Shown: one piece after another, positions 26,888 through 38,887 of the stretch
Layout of the letters: the number at the start of each line of letters is the position of its first letter
How positions within the stretch are numbered: position 1 is the stretch's first letter
Source: Glossina fuscipes
Taxonomy: Eukaryota > Arthropoda > Insecta > Diptera > Glossinidae
Assembly: GCF_014805625.2 (NCBI RefSeq)
Contig: NW_023998417.1
Location: 11,747,395 to 11,811,394, forward strand
DNA: 64,000 bases
Direction of reading: 5' to 3'
Notes under the pieces: generated by a model
What the model saw: the letters and a program-made list of their open reading frames with translations, nothing else
Told to the model about the DNA's origin: nothing
Database searches by the model: none
Made by a program: the position numbers and the translations under genes

Positions 26888-27400
26888 CCTAATAAATCGA
26901 TCAATAAGTCTCGGGACGAAGTGAGAGAAAGTTTCGTTTACAATTTCTACATTATTCATCAGCGTAGTCCCTTTTTGTTGGAATGGCAAGATAAGTTAAA
27001 CGCTTCTGTAACATTTTCATAAAGACCGGAAGGAAAGGGGAAAGCGGAACGTTTAACTACGTTGGTCAATAAGTCTCGGGCCAATGTAAGAACTATTTTC
27101 TTTACAGATTCCTACATTATTCATCAGTGTAGCCTCTTCTACGAGCAACTCTAACATTGAGCAAAACCAGCTCATCGCTTCAGTTTAACTATTGTCGCTG
27201 TACATAGAGGGGAGAGCTTTTGATATTTACAAACGGATAATAACCGTTCGGGATGAATAGGTGAGGATGTAACTCAATCTTCAAGTCTTCTAATTTTATA
27301 ATTTTGACAGCAATCGCACGATACGACACAATGCATCTGCATGCAACTGTGAACAAACGTGATGTCCATTTAGTAAATAGCATTTGATATCTTGAGGATG
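26888..27400 (-). mobile_element. Mariner transposon relic with duplicated 3' end
   Basis: On the minus strand, 27383-27180 translates as a degraded transposase: YRAIAVKIIKLEDLKIELHP, then HLFIPNGYYPFVNIKSS. This lines up with HDNARPHVAK...LE.LKWEVLPHPPYSPD.APSDYHLFRS. Below it come two copies of the element's 3' terminus. Each has a short C-terminal coda ending DYADE-stop or GYTDE-stop, then about 40 bases, then a terminal sequence ending CCCGAGACTTATTGA. That ending resembles irritans-group mariner inverted repeats as I remember them. The two copies are offset by exactly 165 bases (26902 against 27067). Frameshifts and the lost catalytic motif make it nonfunctional. Confidence 0.68.
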
Positions 27401-28209
27401 TTAATTATCTCTCACGTAATTTTTAGAAATTTTCTGCTCTTTTCCTCTCTTGGACAGTAACGAAATTGGAAATTTTCCATTTTGAAAAGACCCAAAAAAG
27501 TAAAAACCTTTGAAACTCGTCGAAATGGCGTGAAATTGTAACTGGCTTTATAAGAGAGCGCCTTTCAAAAAGATACGAACTTTGACTATAAGCGGCGACT
27601 ATCCATGAGTCCCGCCAATTATTGATTGATGGCTCATTCATATCGAATAAACATTCATATATCGGAGCCGGATGCTTATTATTAAGTAAGCAAAATGCTT
27701 GAAAATATTCAGAAATAACGAAAGTTATTGCGGTTGCGGAGTAACAGAAGCTTTGTCCAACAATCGTACGATATACACGAGGACAAAGGCTTTTTTCGCG
27801 TTAGGGGAAATTTTGGAAAACTTTCATTAATTTTCGGTTAACGTTCACAGTTTTAGTCGGCAAATTCATTCCGATCAGTGTCACATATAAATTTTTTTAA
27901 AATTGTTTTGTTATTGATCTACAAATATGCATGTACACATATAGTGGCAGCTTTATGTCCAAATTTGTCGCACCAATTGATTTAAAGGGATTTAAAATAA
28001 AAAGCTTTATTTATTGGCATGAAATTGCATAAGACTGTGACAAGTGAATCGAGTAGTGAGTGGCGAATATGATTTGATATGCAAAATTGTTCATTATTGG
28101 ATAACGAAGTCAAAGTTGAGCATCGCTCTATATGGAGAATCAGCTAAATGTTGTGTCTGGTTAGTTGCCTCAAAAAAAAAAGAAAAGAAATTACAACTAG
28201 ACATCGCCA

Positions 28210-28420
28210 TTTTTGATAGGTAACGAAATTGATCTCAGCATTAAAATAAAATTAAAAAATATATACGAAAGGTCGTGAAATACCTCGGCTTTGTATTGCA
28301 AAACAAGCCCAGGAGACGTTAGAAGCACTTAACTGGAATGTGCTTCAGTGTTCGTGGTGTTCCCGGTCCTAGAGTGAGTGCTCAGTCGATACCGATTTAG
28401 CATACACCCTGCAATCACAC
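28210..28420 (+). mobile_element. Mariner transposase relic
   Basis: The plus-strand frame from about 28295 reads IAKQAQETLEALNWNVLQ and then drifts. This is the mariner stretch just after the second catalytic Asp (HDNARPHVAKQ..ETLE.LNWEVLPHPPYSPDL). The bases before it, gaaatacctcggctttg, fit decayed HDNARPHV codons. Upstream, aaattgatctcagcattaaa fits the QLNRLxxAL segment. The downstream YSPDLAPSDYHLF part is unreadable. No intact ends seen. It is a transposon fossil in the first coding intron, in the opposite orientation to the host gene. Confidence 0.68.
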
Positions 28421-29453
28421 CCTCTCTCTTGCTCTTTCCCGAATCCTTTTTGACCTTCAAAAGCTTACTTCTGTAAGGAAACTGGCCCTGCATGATTTAC
28501 CTACACCTTTATATAGAATATGTCCGCGTCAAAGCTCCGCTCTCCTTGCTCTGAAATAATTTAAGCAGCTAATATATTCAAAACCAACATAAAGCATTTA
28601 TTCTGATACATCAGGGACATTGAAATATATGGACTTGATACTTTGCTTGAAAACGGTGGCGAAACTTCCGTTTTTCTGCCCGATTTTTTGTGGAAAGCTC
28701 TTTAACAAGAAATAAACGAGCACTCGTACCTGCTAATTTGTAGCTTCTGACGGGCGCTTATGTAAATCACAAAAGGAATAACAAAATTATTATGCTTTCA
28801 TTCTCCCATGTTTCCCAGTCAGTATAAATGAAATATTTGCTTCATATTTTAAGAAAAAAGAGAGAGAAAAAAAAAACAAAAAAAGACTGCACAAAAAACT
28901 GACATGTTAACGATTTTACTGTGAACATGATGTTTTCTACCACATTTCAACTGGTAACTGGCAAAAGAAAAGAAAAGAATAACAAAAAAAAAAAAAAGAG
29001 AAGAAAAGAAAAATGTAGAGGAAAGGGGAAAACAAGCTGAAAATATCTTGAAGCTTTTCCAGCAATGATTTAAGTTATGCAAATAAACTCTCCTTTCTTC
29101 TCATTCATAGAACCACCACCCACCACCCCAACCAACCAGTCGACTACTAACTAAGCAGTAAATATATATATATATTTTTGTTGTTGTTGTTGTTATTGTG
29201 TTTTTATGCAAACAAGCAGCAACCAACCAACTAAACTAAGTATCCAAGCAAGCATTTATTCTTCTGACAATTTTCATTCACTCAACAACAGCAGCTACAA
29301 TATAGACATTTCAGGCTAAAGAAAACTACAATTTTTTTTTGTTTATTTTTTTATATGTGAAAATGATGCTACGATAATGTGTGTATGATGTACTCAACTC
29401 TGTTTCTTAGAGTGTATGTTGCTTGCTATTACTGCGATGCAAGTATACAAAAA

Positions 29454-29479
29454 AGTGTGTGTGTGTGTGTGGGGGGGGG
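29454..29479. repeat. (GT)n followed by a G run
   Basis: GT array that runs directly into nine consecutive G, which is unusual in this AT-rich window. Confidence 0.9.
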
Positions 29480-32144
29480 AATAATTCCATTCAATTCTAT
29501 GGATGATGGGTTTTGTATGCAATTTTCTTGGATCCGCACAAGAAGTTAATGCTCACCCGTTGAAATAATCATAGCGTATATATATATAGACATCTCGGTG
29601 TAATAAGGCAAAATGCACAACAACAGCAAAACAAGGCAAACAATAATAAAAACTATTCTATTAACTAAAGAAAAATATGCTAATAAATAAATACACACAA
29701 TAAAATTATGCTTTGCTATGTGGCCTCATAATAAACTTTGAAAAGGTATGCCACTGAACATTAGTAAGAAAACATTAAAAAAAAAAAATTTAAAAAAAGA
29801 GGTCGGAAGGTATGTATGTGCATTTTCACATTAAATTTTCCCGTATTAAGGCCTAGACGCGAATGGATATAATATTCAAAAAACTATAAGAAAGAATGGA
29901 AGAGAAGTTAAATCAAACAAATAAACTCCCACCTTGAGAGCCTTGAGAGTGAGATGACTTTTCGTCAAGCTTCATTTTATGAGATATATGAAGTCTGTGC
30001 GCGGCAGCAGTTAACCTAACATTCAATCATTGTACTAAAAGCTTCAGTTTTTCGCTGGCTATAGAAATGAAATTTTCTTGCATACACCGCGAGGGAGACT
30101 GCGTAACATTCAGATAAAGCCAGTTTAGTATGTTATTTATTTTTCCTATGCATTTTTTAATATATTTTTAAATAGTTTTTATTTTTTAATTTTTTAAAAA
30201 CATTTTTCAACTTTTATTTCTGTTATTTTTCCCATTTATTTATTATCTTCTCGAATATATATCACACACATAATTTATAAAAATAAATAATACTTTTTAA
30301 TAATAATTATTATTTTATGTTTTTATTATTATTATTATTATTTGTCATGTCCATTTTTTTAATTGAAGTGATGAAAGCATTCTTCTCATTACTTTCTTCA
30401 GTAAACAGAATTTTGTCTTCAATAATACTTTTTGCAAATTCTTTTATTAAGTTCGAAAGTTATGTACACTCTCTACCCCGTCGTCCTCACCCTCACCCTT
30501 TGCTAACAGAAAATCTCTCTTTTAATATTGCTGTTGCAAACACATCTGATGATGTTACAAAACTCTGCCTGTACCCTTTGGCTTCGATGTACAGATTATG
30601 TTTATATTTGTAACATTTCCAGGCGTATAAAGACGAAACGGCTCCTAACGTTCTGTTTGTACTATCTGTTTAATTTCTTAATTACGTTTACTTAATTCCA
30701 TAAAATAATTATACAGTTTTTAATATGAATTTGTTAAAATAAATAAAATTACAAAACGTAGCTATATAATAAGGGTTAAGGATAAAACTATTTCTTGTTA
30801 TATAACCATCAAAGAAGGGATAAATAATGGGATCTATTTTTCACTTCACCATGTCAACAAAGGCTTTTTGAAGATTTGAAGTCTAAAGTTTACATAAGCA
30901 AAGATGATATGATATGATTCCAAGTCGATGTAGCCGTGCTTGCTTATATCGCTCATTGATATCTGTATTCGTTCATCGGTCCATCAAATTATCCAACGAT
31001 CCCACTATTTGTTCGTCTGTTATTGGAAAGCTCAGTTACAGTTACGAGTTGAGAACTCGACTTGACTCGGCACTTCTTCTCTCTATTTTTAGTAAATTTT
31101 AGTCATCTAAAAGGTAGCAGAAATGTCTTAAAAGGCCAAGCAAAGCTACCAGTGTACGTGCAAATATAGTCACACTCCGAAAGACACTCAAGAAAAGCTG
31201 GTCTCTTCAAAGAAACTGATTGAATAATTTTTGTGAATATTATGGAGTTGAATAGAAATACATTTGGTTGGCCTTTGGCAGATGATAGAGATATGGGAGA
31301 TTAGGAGAGAATCGCTTGTATTTTCTATTTACCATCATCTTCATTGCATCCCTTTGAGTTTATCATCATAGGTTTGGACGTAAAAATATCAGAATTTGAT
31401 AAAGATTGTAGCTTGTACTGTGCTTATGTTGTATCTTGTCTATCAGTCACGTGAAATGTTGATAAAAAAAAAAGTGCATTTATCTGTCATACTCGCCTGT
31501 TGCATTTTTATGTCTCGGGATGGTAAAAGCCTACACACGACCACAAGATTGGAAACGTATACTTTGTAAATTACAATCATTGCCTGCTTGCTTGCCCATC
31601 TGCTATCGAAACACGACACTTTGCACATGAGTCCGGAAGATAAATTATGGCAGTGCAAGAATTTAGATGAAATTTTTCTCAAGCCTCTTAGCAAATCGAT
31701 TTAAAGAGCCGAAAATGCTTTAAGTGCGATAGTATGCTAATTAATCGTTTATTTCTTTTTTTTGTAAAGTAAATAAAAACTCATACAACATAAATTCTTT
31801 CTGCTCACTTATTTCGATAACGTTTAACATAATTGCTCTGTCTTAATGTTGTTGGTACATTAATTGCAAATCGTAACTATTTATTAGATAGTCTGTTAAG
31901 CTCCCTTCTCCTTAATTCAAGCCGAAGAACAGCACATACTATGATTTAAAGCAAGGAAAGAAATGAAATTGCGCTGAATAAGCGAAACATCAGCGACAGC
32001 AACACACGCAAATAGGAAATTATGCGACAATTAATGTAATAAAAAGTTTTTAAATATTTTGTCACTTGGAAAAACACTCGCGCAAAACTCACATAAATTC
32101 ATAGACATAAATGCACAACATTAACACTACCATATCAACATCGT

Positions 32145-32145
32145 T

Positions 32146-32182
<37 letters not shown>
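32145..32182. repeat. (ATC)n trinucleotide array
   Basis: About 12 exact ATC units between CATCGTT and ACCGTT. Confidence 0.95.
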
Positions 32183-33221
32183 CCGTTATAATCGCGCCAT
32201 TATGGGCGAGAGTAGTAGGAAATATTATCCTAGTTTAGGGCTTATATTAAAATTGTTGCCTTTTCGCAAAATATAAATAAACGAGTTGGTGTTGCATTAT
32301 AAAAGCTTTATATACTTTTTTTATGTACGTATGTGTGTTTATAATTACTTGGAAAATAAATACGTTTCATTATGAATATAATATAAACACAAATGATAAT
32401 AATATAAAGTATTTATTAGAAAAAGTGCATTCGACTTAAACCGAATTCTTTGATGCCCACCACCGTTACTTTTGCAATCAGAAAAAGGAAGAAACAAATC
32501 TTCGACGTTAATGGACAAGTTAGAAAAAAAGGCATTAGATCTTTAACTCCATAGTACTAACCAATGCACTAAACTGATTCTCACACCCGCTACATAAGCA
32601 GTTTCTTCTACACATTCCTTAAAATCGTTTCACTTTTTAACAAACGGTTTTTTACTTTACGGCTTTGATCTCATCATTCGGTCTTTTGCAAGTGACTTTT
32701 ATATGGTGTGTTGTATATCGCGTTTTACGAACAGTACAAGCTTATCAATCAACCAAATATATTGTGCAACACGTCTTAAGTACCGATTCCTGCACCGTCT
32801 AATATGAGTACCTATCATAAATAGCCCAAACTCACAGTGCCCGATGGCACAAAAGTTATTTTAACTGACTGAAATTTGCAAGCTTTTCGCTGTTTATGGG
32901 ACACATTTTAATGATTTGATCGGAAATACTTTCAAGTTATAGTTTCACACGATACTAGAAAGCTTTTATGCCAAATGTTGTTTCCAAACCGCATTGCAAT
33001 TAACTCACTTTCTCAACTGCAGTCAAAATGCTAATAATAACACCAGCCCGGCTAGATAGGTGGCTGATTGCTTTAACTACGCTACCCTCAACCATGAGCC
33101 ATTAAAACATCCACAGTCCACAACCGAAAAGTAGGAAACGCGATATCTTTTATTACAACAATCCTTAATAGCTCGTAACAAATATTAGTAAAGCTGGACT
33201 GGGAGAACTAAATGCACTCAC

Positions 33222-33286
33222 TTTATGGTCCAGGTCACGCCCGATCGAAATAGTTGATGTTTCACTCTCTGCAGAGCTCTATTCAT
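33222..33286 (-). CDS. First coding exon of an ADAM10/Kuzbanian-type metalloprotease (N-terminal leader)
   Basis: Read on the minus strand, ATG at 33286-33284 opens 21 codons plus two bases: MNRALQRVKHQLF, then RSGVTWTI and AA. An in-frame TGA lies 18 bases upstream of the ATG, which supports this start. The exon ends at a good donor, AAA then gtgagtgc. It leaves in phase 2, and the overhanging AA plus the first G of the 26171 exon completes a lysine codon, so the frame continues. The leader is basic and shows no hydrophobic core, which is odd for a family that enters the secretory pathway. Either a signal peptide is supplied by another start exon, or the protein uses an unusual leader. The exon was assigned from splice sites, frame and phase agreement with the two clearly homologous downstream exons; I do not recognise the leader itself. 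Upstream, a GA tract and GC-rich patch near 33.6 kb may belong to the promoter or 5' UTR. Confidence 0.72.
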
Positions 33287-33652
33287 GGCGTAACGATTAC
33301 TTCAAAAGAAGCCTATCAAAATCACTTGGTTCAGTTTAGCGCCGTTCCACAACGATAGCTTAATAGTTTTACCAAAAAACTTGCAAGTTTTTTGACTAAA
33401 ATGCCGGATATTTGTTCTAATGAAGTTTATTCGTAATATAGAAAAAAAATTTTGGAGTGTTGTTGAAAAGTGCTACGACGAGCTTTTTCCTTAAACTAAT
33501 CTAAAAATATTGTTTGAATATATTTTATGAGATATTCGACACTTATCCCTGCCTATAAACAAATGAAATAACAATGTTTTTAAATCCACATTATCCGCTG
33601 ATGTACATTAAAGCATGGCGGCGCCATTGGATTGTTTGTTTAGAGATTAAGA

Positions 33653-33654
<2 letters not shown>

Positions 33655-33688
<34 letters not shown>
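33655..33688. repeat. (GA)n tract upstream of the first coding exon
   Basis: About 17 GA units, some 370 bases upstream of the start codon on the minus strand. GA arrays bind GAGA-type factors in flies, so this could be a promoter element. That role is inferred from position only. Confidence 0.9.
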
Positions 33689-36282
33689 ATAAAATAGTAG
33701 CATGAAAAACACACGTAATGTGGTCCTTTCCGTTATTACTATGAAAAGTGAAGTTTAACATTTATGCCTTTTTTAATTTTGAACAACTTTTTACGCATAT
33801 TAATTAATTTAAATGAAAAACATATACTTAATTGTCTGTGTATAAGTGTAATGTTTACTGTTTACTGAATAAAAATGCATCCTTAACACAGATGCGTGTG
33901 ATTACAATATAAAAATAGAAAATTAAAGTAAATGAACGATGAGTTGAGAGCTAACCGCTTTGCACGTTGCCGTAAAAAGAGCAACACGCACATATTTTAT
34001 ATGCATAGTAATTAAACGTATAATAAACCCATTGTGCAATTTTGGAAATAACGAATCCTCTCACTTTTTTTGTTATTTTGTGCAATTTTTTAGTTTACAA
34101 TACGTATACAAAAAAGTAATAAAATAATAAAAAATTCACTTTTCAGGGTCTTTACAAAAACAAATGAAAAAATAAAATTAAAAAAAAAAAAACCAGCAAA
34201 AGCAACAAGCAGTAAGCTGTCAAATCTTTATATGCATTACACCAAAAAACAAAAAGAACAAAAAAAAAAAAACAGAGATTTTCATAACGCCTTTATTATT
34301 GCAACAGATTGCCTCAGTTGGATATGTACGCAAGTATGGGTGTATGGCCACATATTTTTGCGTCAATTTCATGCTCTAGTTAAGTCATTTTTTAATTATG
34401 ATTTACCACCACATTAATGGCTTATAATCGAATTTTTTTTTTTTTTTTTTTTTTTCTATTAATGGTCGTCTCTCTACCACGTTTCATAATTAGCTTTAAT
34501 ATAACTGACCACCTGGTTTTTGATCTAGTTAAAACTTCACTTTTATTCACTGTTAACATTAACACAATAGCAGTTGCATGTCTTTTAATTTTTTTGCTTT
34601 TCATTAACATTAACATTAATTACGAACTCAATCATAGTGAGCTTATTAATGATTTTATAAAAATAACGTTCATAATAATAATAATAATAGCGGTATTACT
34701 TTTGAAGATCCAAAAATCATAAAAGATTCTTTACATAGCCACCTAAGCTTCTTAGGCCTGTCGAAACGCCTACAGATTCAGTTTCGATCATTCATACAAG
34801 ATTCAAATTGATTTGATCGCTCCGATTCGTCTATCTTTCTTGCACAAAACTGGAAATTTTTCCGCATAAATGAACTACTAGCAAATGTATGACTCGTTCA
34901 ATTTGAAAATAAATGTTATCTGATTCCTAGCAAGCCTGCAAACGGGGCAAAAGGGACTCGTACATATCCACCTCTAAGACAGAAACGACGTATTTATAAT
35001 AGGAGCATATAAAAGAAATTATGTGGATGAATGAAATCTGCTCTGCTCAGCCCATAAGCATATTCCGTAAAGTTTTTTACACGAATGACATCGATTCCAA
35101 TTAATCAAAATTGGAAATGTATATCATATTTTCGGACAAGAAAAATGTTTCAAATTCTAAAACCAATATCCGAATGGAAAAAATGTAGACTAATGTGAAT
35201 TACAAGCATTCGAAAATGAAAGTGTTTGATCTAGAAAATGTAAAGAATATTTTCGGACAACGGAGGTAAACAAAATTTTAGTGCTTTCTGTCTTCCGATC
35301 GATTATGACAAATTAGAAGATATATCTCCAAACTCATAATCGTTATATAATTATAAGCGGCTACACTCTTCGCTTGTGTTCACAAACACAAGAATCCTGA
35401 ATGTTTTTTCGTTTCTTGACTGTGCCAATGGATGAATGTAGCGATCAAACTACAAAACAAGGAAAGCAGCTTTCGTAACGCCAGAAACTTTCTATCTATA
35501 AAGAGAGAAAAGAAAAACTAAGGAGAAGCAGATTGACATAAAGAGCTGACTGAATTCGTGACAAGATTTTAAATGGTCAGAAACTATGATATTTTTAAAC
35601 ATGGTTGCGTAACAATATAAGAGTACTTGAAATGTCAAACACGTTTTTCTCCAAATAGAAAGACGTTCTCAAACATTGACAAGTTAATTTAAACATGGTT
35701 TATGAACAAAGTTCTGCTTTTTTTGTTCGGTCAAATATTGATTTTTTCAGTTAAATAGTCGCCAATAGGCGCATAGATGAATATTTATTAAATTTCGTAC
35801 GCATTTCTCTACTTGCAGCCTTGTAGATTAATTTATTATTCACATTGATTTATCCAGAGCTCTTTGAATTGAAGGTATCTTGGCACAATGATAACGGTGT
35901 TGCCAGTTTTTTTGTAAAATTTTTCAAAAATAATTTCTTTTGAAACTTAAACTCATTCTTTCTATCTTAAAAATTATACTTTCAGAAGTATATTGTGGCA
36001 GAGTATAAGCAATTCGTTCTATACTATGCAAATTTAGTATTTTGTTAATTTTATTAATTTCTTCTTGATACTGATGTTTTCAATCAATTGAAATCTCCGC
36101 TTGAAATGCTTTCGCATTTCACATACAAATATTTCTTCTTTGATTACTTACCCGAAAAATTGTTTTCAACTGACATTGCAAAAATAAATTAACACCTTTT
36201 TTAACGACCAACAGTGTGATGTATCCATTTTGGCAGTAAAAGCATTCATCTCGTGGTTTTATCTACATATAACATAATAAGG

Positions 36283-36960
36283 TGGTCAAAAATTCTCGGG
36301 ACTAATACAACGATCTTTGACCTAACGACAACATTTTGTTCGCGATATGCAGTGATTTTAGTGAAACGCTTTCTTTTATGTTGAGAGAAATCGATTCTAT
36401 GGTTAAGTTTGATCAAGGATTTGTGTTGAAGCTCAATAGTGATTTGAAAAGTCCTACAACCTAGAATAATTTTATGACCGCCATACGGAAGAGAGCAAAC
36501 AGAGAGAAATAGGGAAGTGGTAGCGGCAGGTCGGTGGATGATAAGTGTTATGCATTTACCGAGCAGTCGCAGTCGCTATTATGACCAAAGGAAAATCTAT
36601 CGCAAAAATATCCAAACATTTATTCTCTACAACCAAACGGTGATATCGCACGAGATAGCTGGCCTTTTCAAAATATCGTAAATTGATTTATTTACTACTT
36701 TGCGCAATGGCCATAAGAAAGTTGTTTTCCAGAAATGTCAGGTCAAACCCGCATTTACTCACTGTAGAAAAAACAGACCGTATCACGCGATCGCTGCAAC
36801 CGCAAATTACGGTCCCATTTACTGCACTCTCTAAATGTAATAACTAGTACGTGGATTACAGCTTGCGAAAGAATGCTCCTATGGAAAGAGATTTGGATTA
36901 TGTTCTGAGATTATTTCGAAAATCGAAATGCAAAAGCGTTGAACTTATTGCCTGATCCTT
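36283..36960 (+). mobile_element. Possible Tc1/mariner-superfamily relic
   Basis: The left boundary resembles a mariner-type terminal sequence: ggtggtcaaaaattctcggg at 36283, comparable to ggtcaataagtctcggg at 27064. From 36579 the plus strand gives MTKGKSIAKISKHLF, then, after a shift, ISHEIAGLFKIS and NPHLLTVEKTDRITRSL. That order recalls the helix-turn-helix and GRPR.LT..EDR.I.R linker of Tc1-like transposases. At least two frameshifts and a stop interrupt it. No catalytic DDE motif or right end was recognised, so the terminal match and the coding match may be unrelated. Confidence 0.33.
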
Positions 36961-37330
36961 GGACTGAGTTGATGCATCCATTCCGATTTGGAGTTTTCTG
37001 CTCAGTCCCGGCAATTATCGATCGTTGTATTATTTCCTTTCATTTGCTTTTGCTGCGTCCCGACGCATCATAAAATGAATGTTTAAATGTAAGTTTAAAC
37101 AAAATTGTTAATTTAGCGGAATTTTAAATTGTAATTTCGCCCCTTTACACTTTCGCTTTAAGAGGCATTTGGAAATGCTGAACGAATTCGCCAAAAAAGA
37201 GGAACAAAAAAGAACACTGTCATATGACAATTTAAACAGGATTATTATCATTATATCACATATCTGGGCTTGTGTTCAACTGACCCACTTTTCTTAATTT
37301 GGTGCGCTGTTGTTTACTATTTGTATAGTT

Positions 37331-37477
37331 TTTTTTTTTTTTTTTTTTTTGTTTTTTTGATTTTGCTTTTTCGGAATTCATTTGTTTAAATCTGAGCTTT
37401 AATGTGACACAACATTTTATTATTTTATGTCTTTTTTTTATTTATTTATTTATTTATTTTTTTTTTTTTTTTTTTTG
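37331..37477. repeat. T-rich tracts with (TTTA)n
   Basis: Two T runs of roughly 20-28 bases at about 37331 and 37457. The second is preceded by a TTTATTTATTTATTTA array. Confidence 0.9.
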
Positions 37478-38862
37478 TATAACACATCTCGATTTCCTAT
37501 GTTTATAAACTTAATTTGCATCATTTGCATCATTTAAACTTTAACCACAACTGAGTTTGAACTCAATTACAATTACGAAATAACCACTGATGTATGTCTG
37601 GCATACTTTAAGTGAATTATTTTGAAAAAAAGTATATATATATGCATTTCCCAAAACATGCACAGATATACCGAATGGTTTATTAGGGAACTTGACTTAA
37701 AAAATTGTAAGTGCGAACGAAACGCGATACGAATGCCATAAAAAATTCGAAATGGCATTCAATTTATTAGTTATTGGTCGTTGAGCAAAATTGCAAGTGG
37801 AACGGGTGGGTGATCTATTTTCTGGCAAAAAAAAAAAAAAAACCGTGAAAAGGAGGCCAGGGGTGAACAAAGAGAAAAGATTGACTTGTGTATAAATAAT
37901 CGGACGTATATAAAGTCCGTATGGATAGGTAGGACTCGCGACTACTCAACCGGTATTTAAAAGCAAAACAATTAAAACAAATAAGAGCGAATGTAAATGA
38001 ATACATGTACCGCCTGAAAGTGTAAAAAATCACAATCAATTCGATAATCCGTCAAGTTTTTGATTATTTCGAATATCATCCGAGGAACTAGAGGAGCACA
38101 TTACCATAGTCGTACCTACTTTCTGAACGAATGTGATTCCTATTTATTATTACTATTATAAATTGCTCTTCTTCTTCATTTTCATGTTATCACAACGAAG
38201 TGTATCATGGACGCCGTAGCAAGCAATGGAAAGACTTTTTCCTCTATAGAATATTGCCTTAAAGGGTAAAATTTTCCAATTCATTGCTTATTAAGCACGT
38301 TTACGCTTTATTCAAATATTTCAAGGAATATAAGCTAAATACAGTAAAGAGATACTCATTTCTTGTTAATTTGTATTATTGATTTGAAAGCTTCATATTG
38401 AGGGGAGCAGTAGCAGCACAACAAAGCAAATATCATTTTGGATAGCACTCAATAGCTGAACAAATATGTTATTCTCAAAACTGACTATAACAACATGCAA
38501 TGAATTTTACAATGCGTATCTTACCTTATATTTATGCACATTGTGTAAACATAAACACATGTGTAATTGTAAAGCAAAATGCTTACATAGCATAAAAGAC
38601 GACAAAGCATTTATATTGTATTAAATTATTTACTCTTTTGCTATGATTTCAATTCATTCTCAATCAATTATTTATATTTAAAAAGCTCTTCATTCAATTA
38701 AGTCATACGTATATATCTTTGTCCAAAAAGGTAAATATCGTTTGTTGCTAATTCACTTTATATATACTACAAGAGAGCGAGTAGGATGTAAGTAGTGTGA
38801 ATCAATCAAATAATTTTCTTTTCTTTCTAAATGTCTAAGAGAGATCTAACTGGCTGTCAGTT

Positions 38863-38887
38863 AGCCAGTCAGTCAGTCAGTCAGTCG
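38863..38887. repeat. (CAGT)n tetranucleotide array
   Basis: About six CAGT units, preceded by the related ctggctgtcagttagcc. Confidence 0.9.

Larger units (their letters stand above)
26172..33221 (-). other. Intron of about 7.1 kb between first and second coding exons
   Basis: Bounded by donor gtgagtgc at 33221 and acceptor ttttctag at 26172 on the minus strand. It carries two mariner relics in opposite orientations (26.89-27.4 kb minus, 28.2-28.4 kb plus), a GT/G run at 29.45 kb, and an ATC trinucleotide array at 32.15 kb. The rest is AT-rich and shows nothing I can name. Confidence 0.65.

Noticed and set aside
37815..38039. Minus-strand frame with a hydrophobic start (MYSFTFALICFN), as a missing signal-peptide exon
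   Set aside because: The possible donor after it is phase 2, whereas the 12655 exon needs a phase 1 partner; hydrophobic frames are common in AT-rich DNA.
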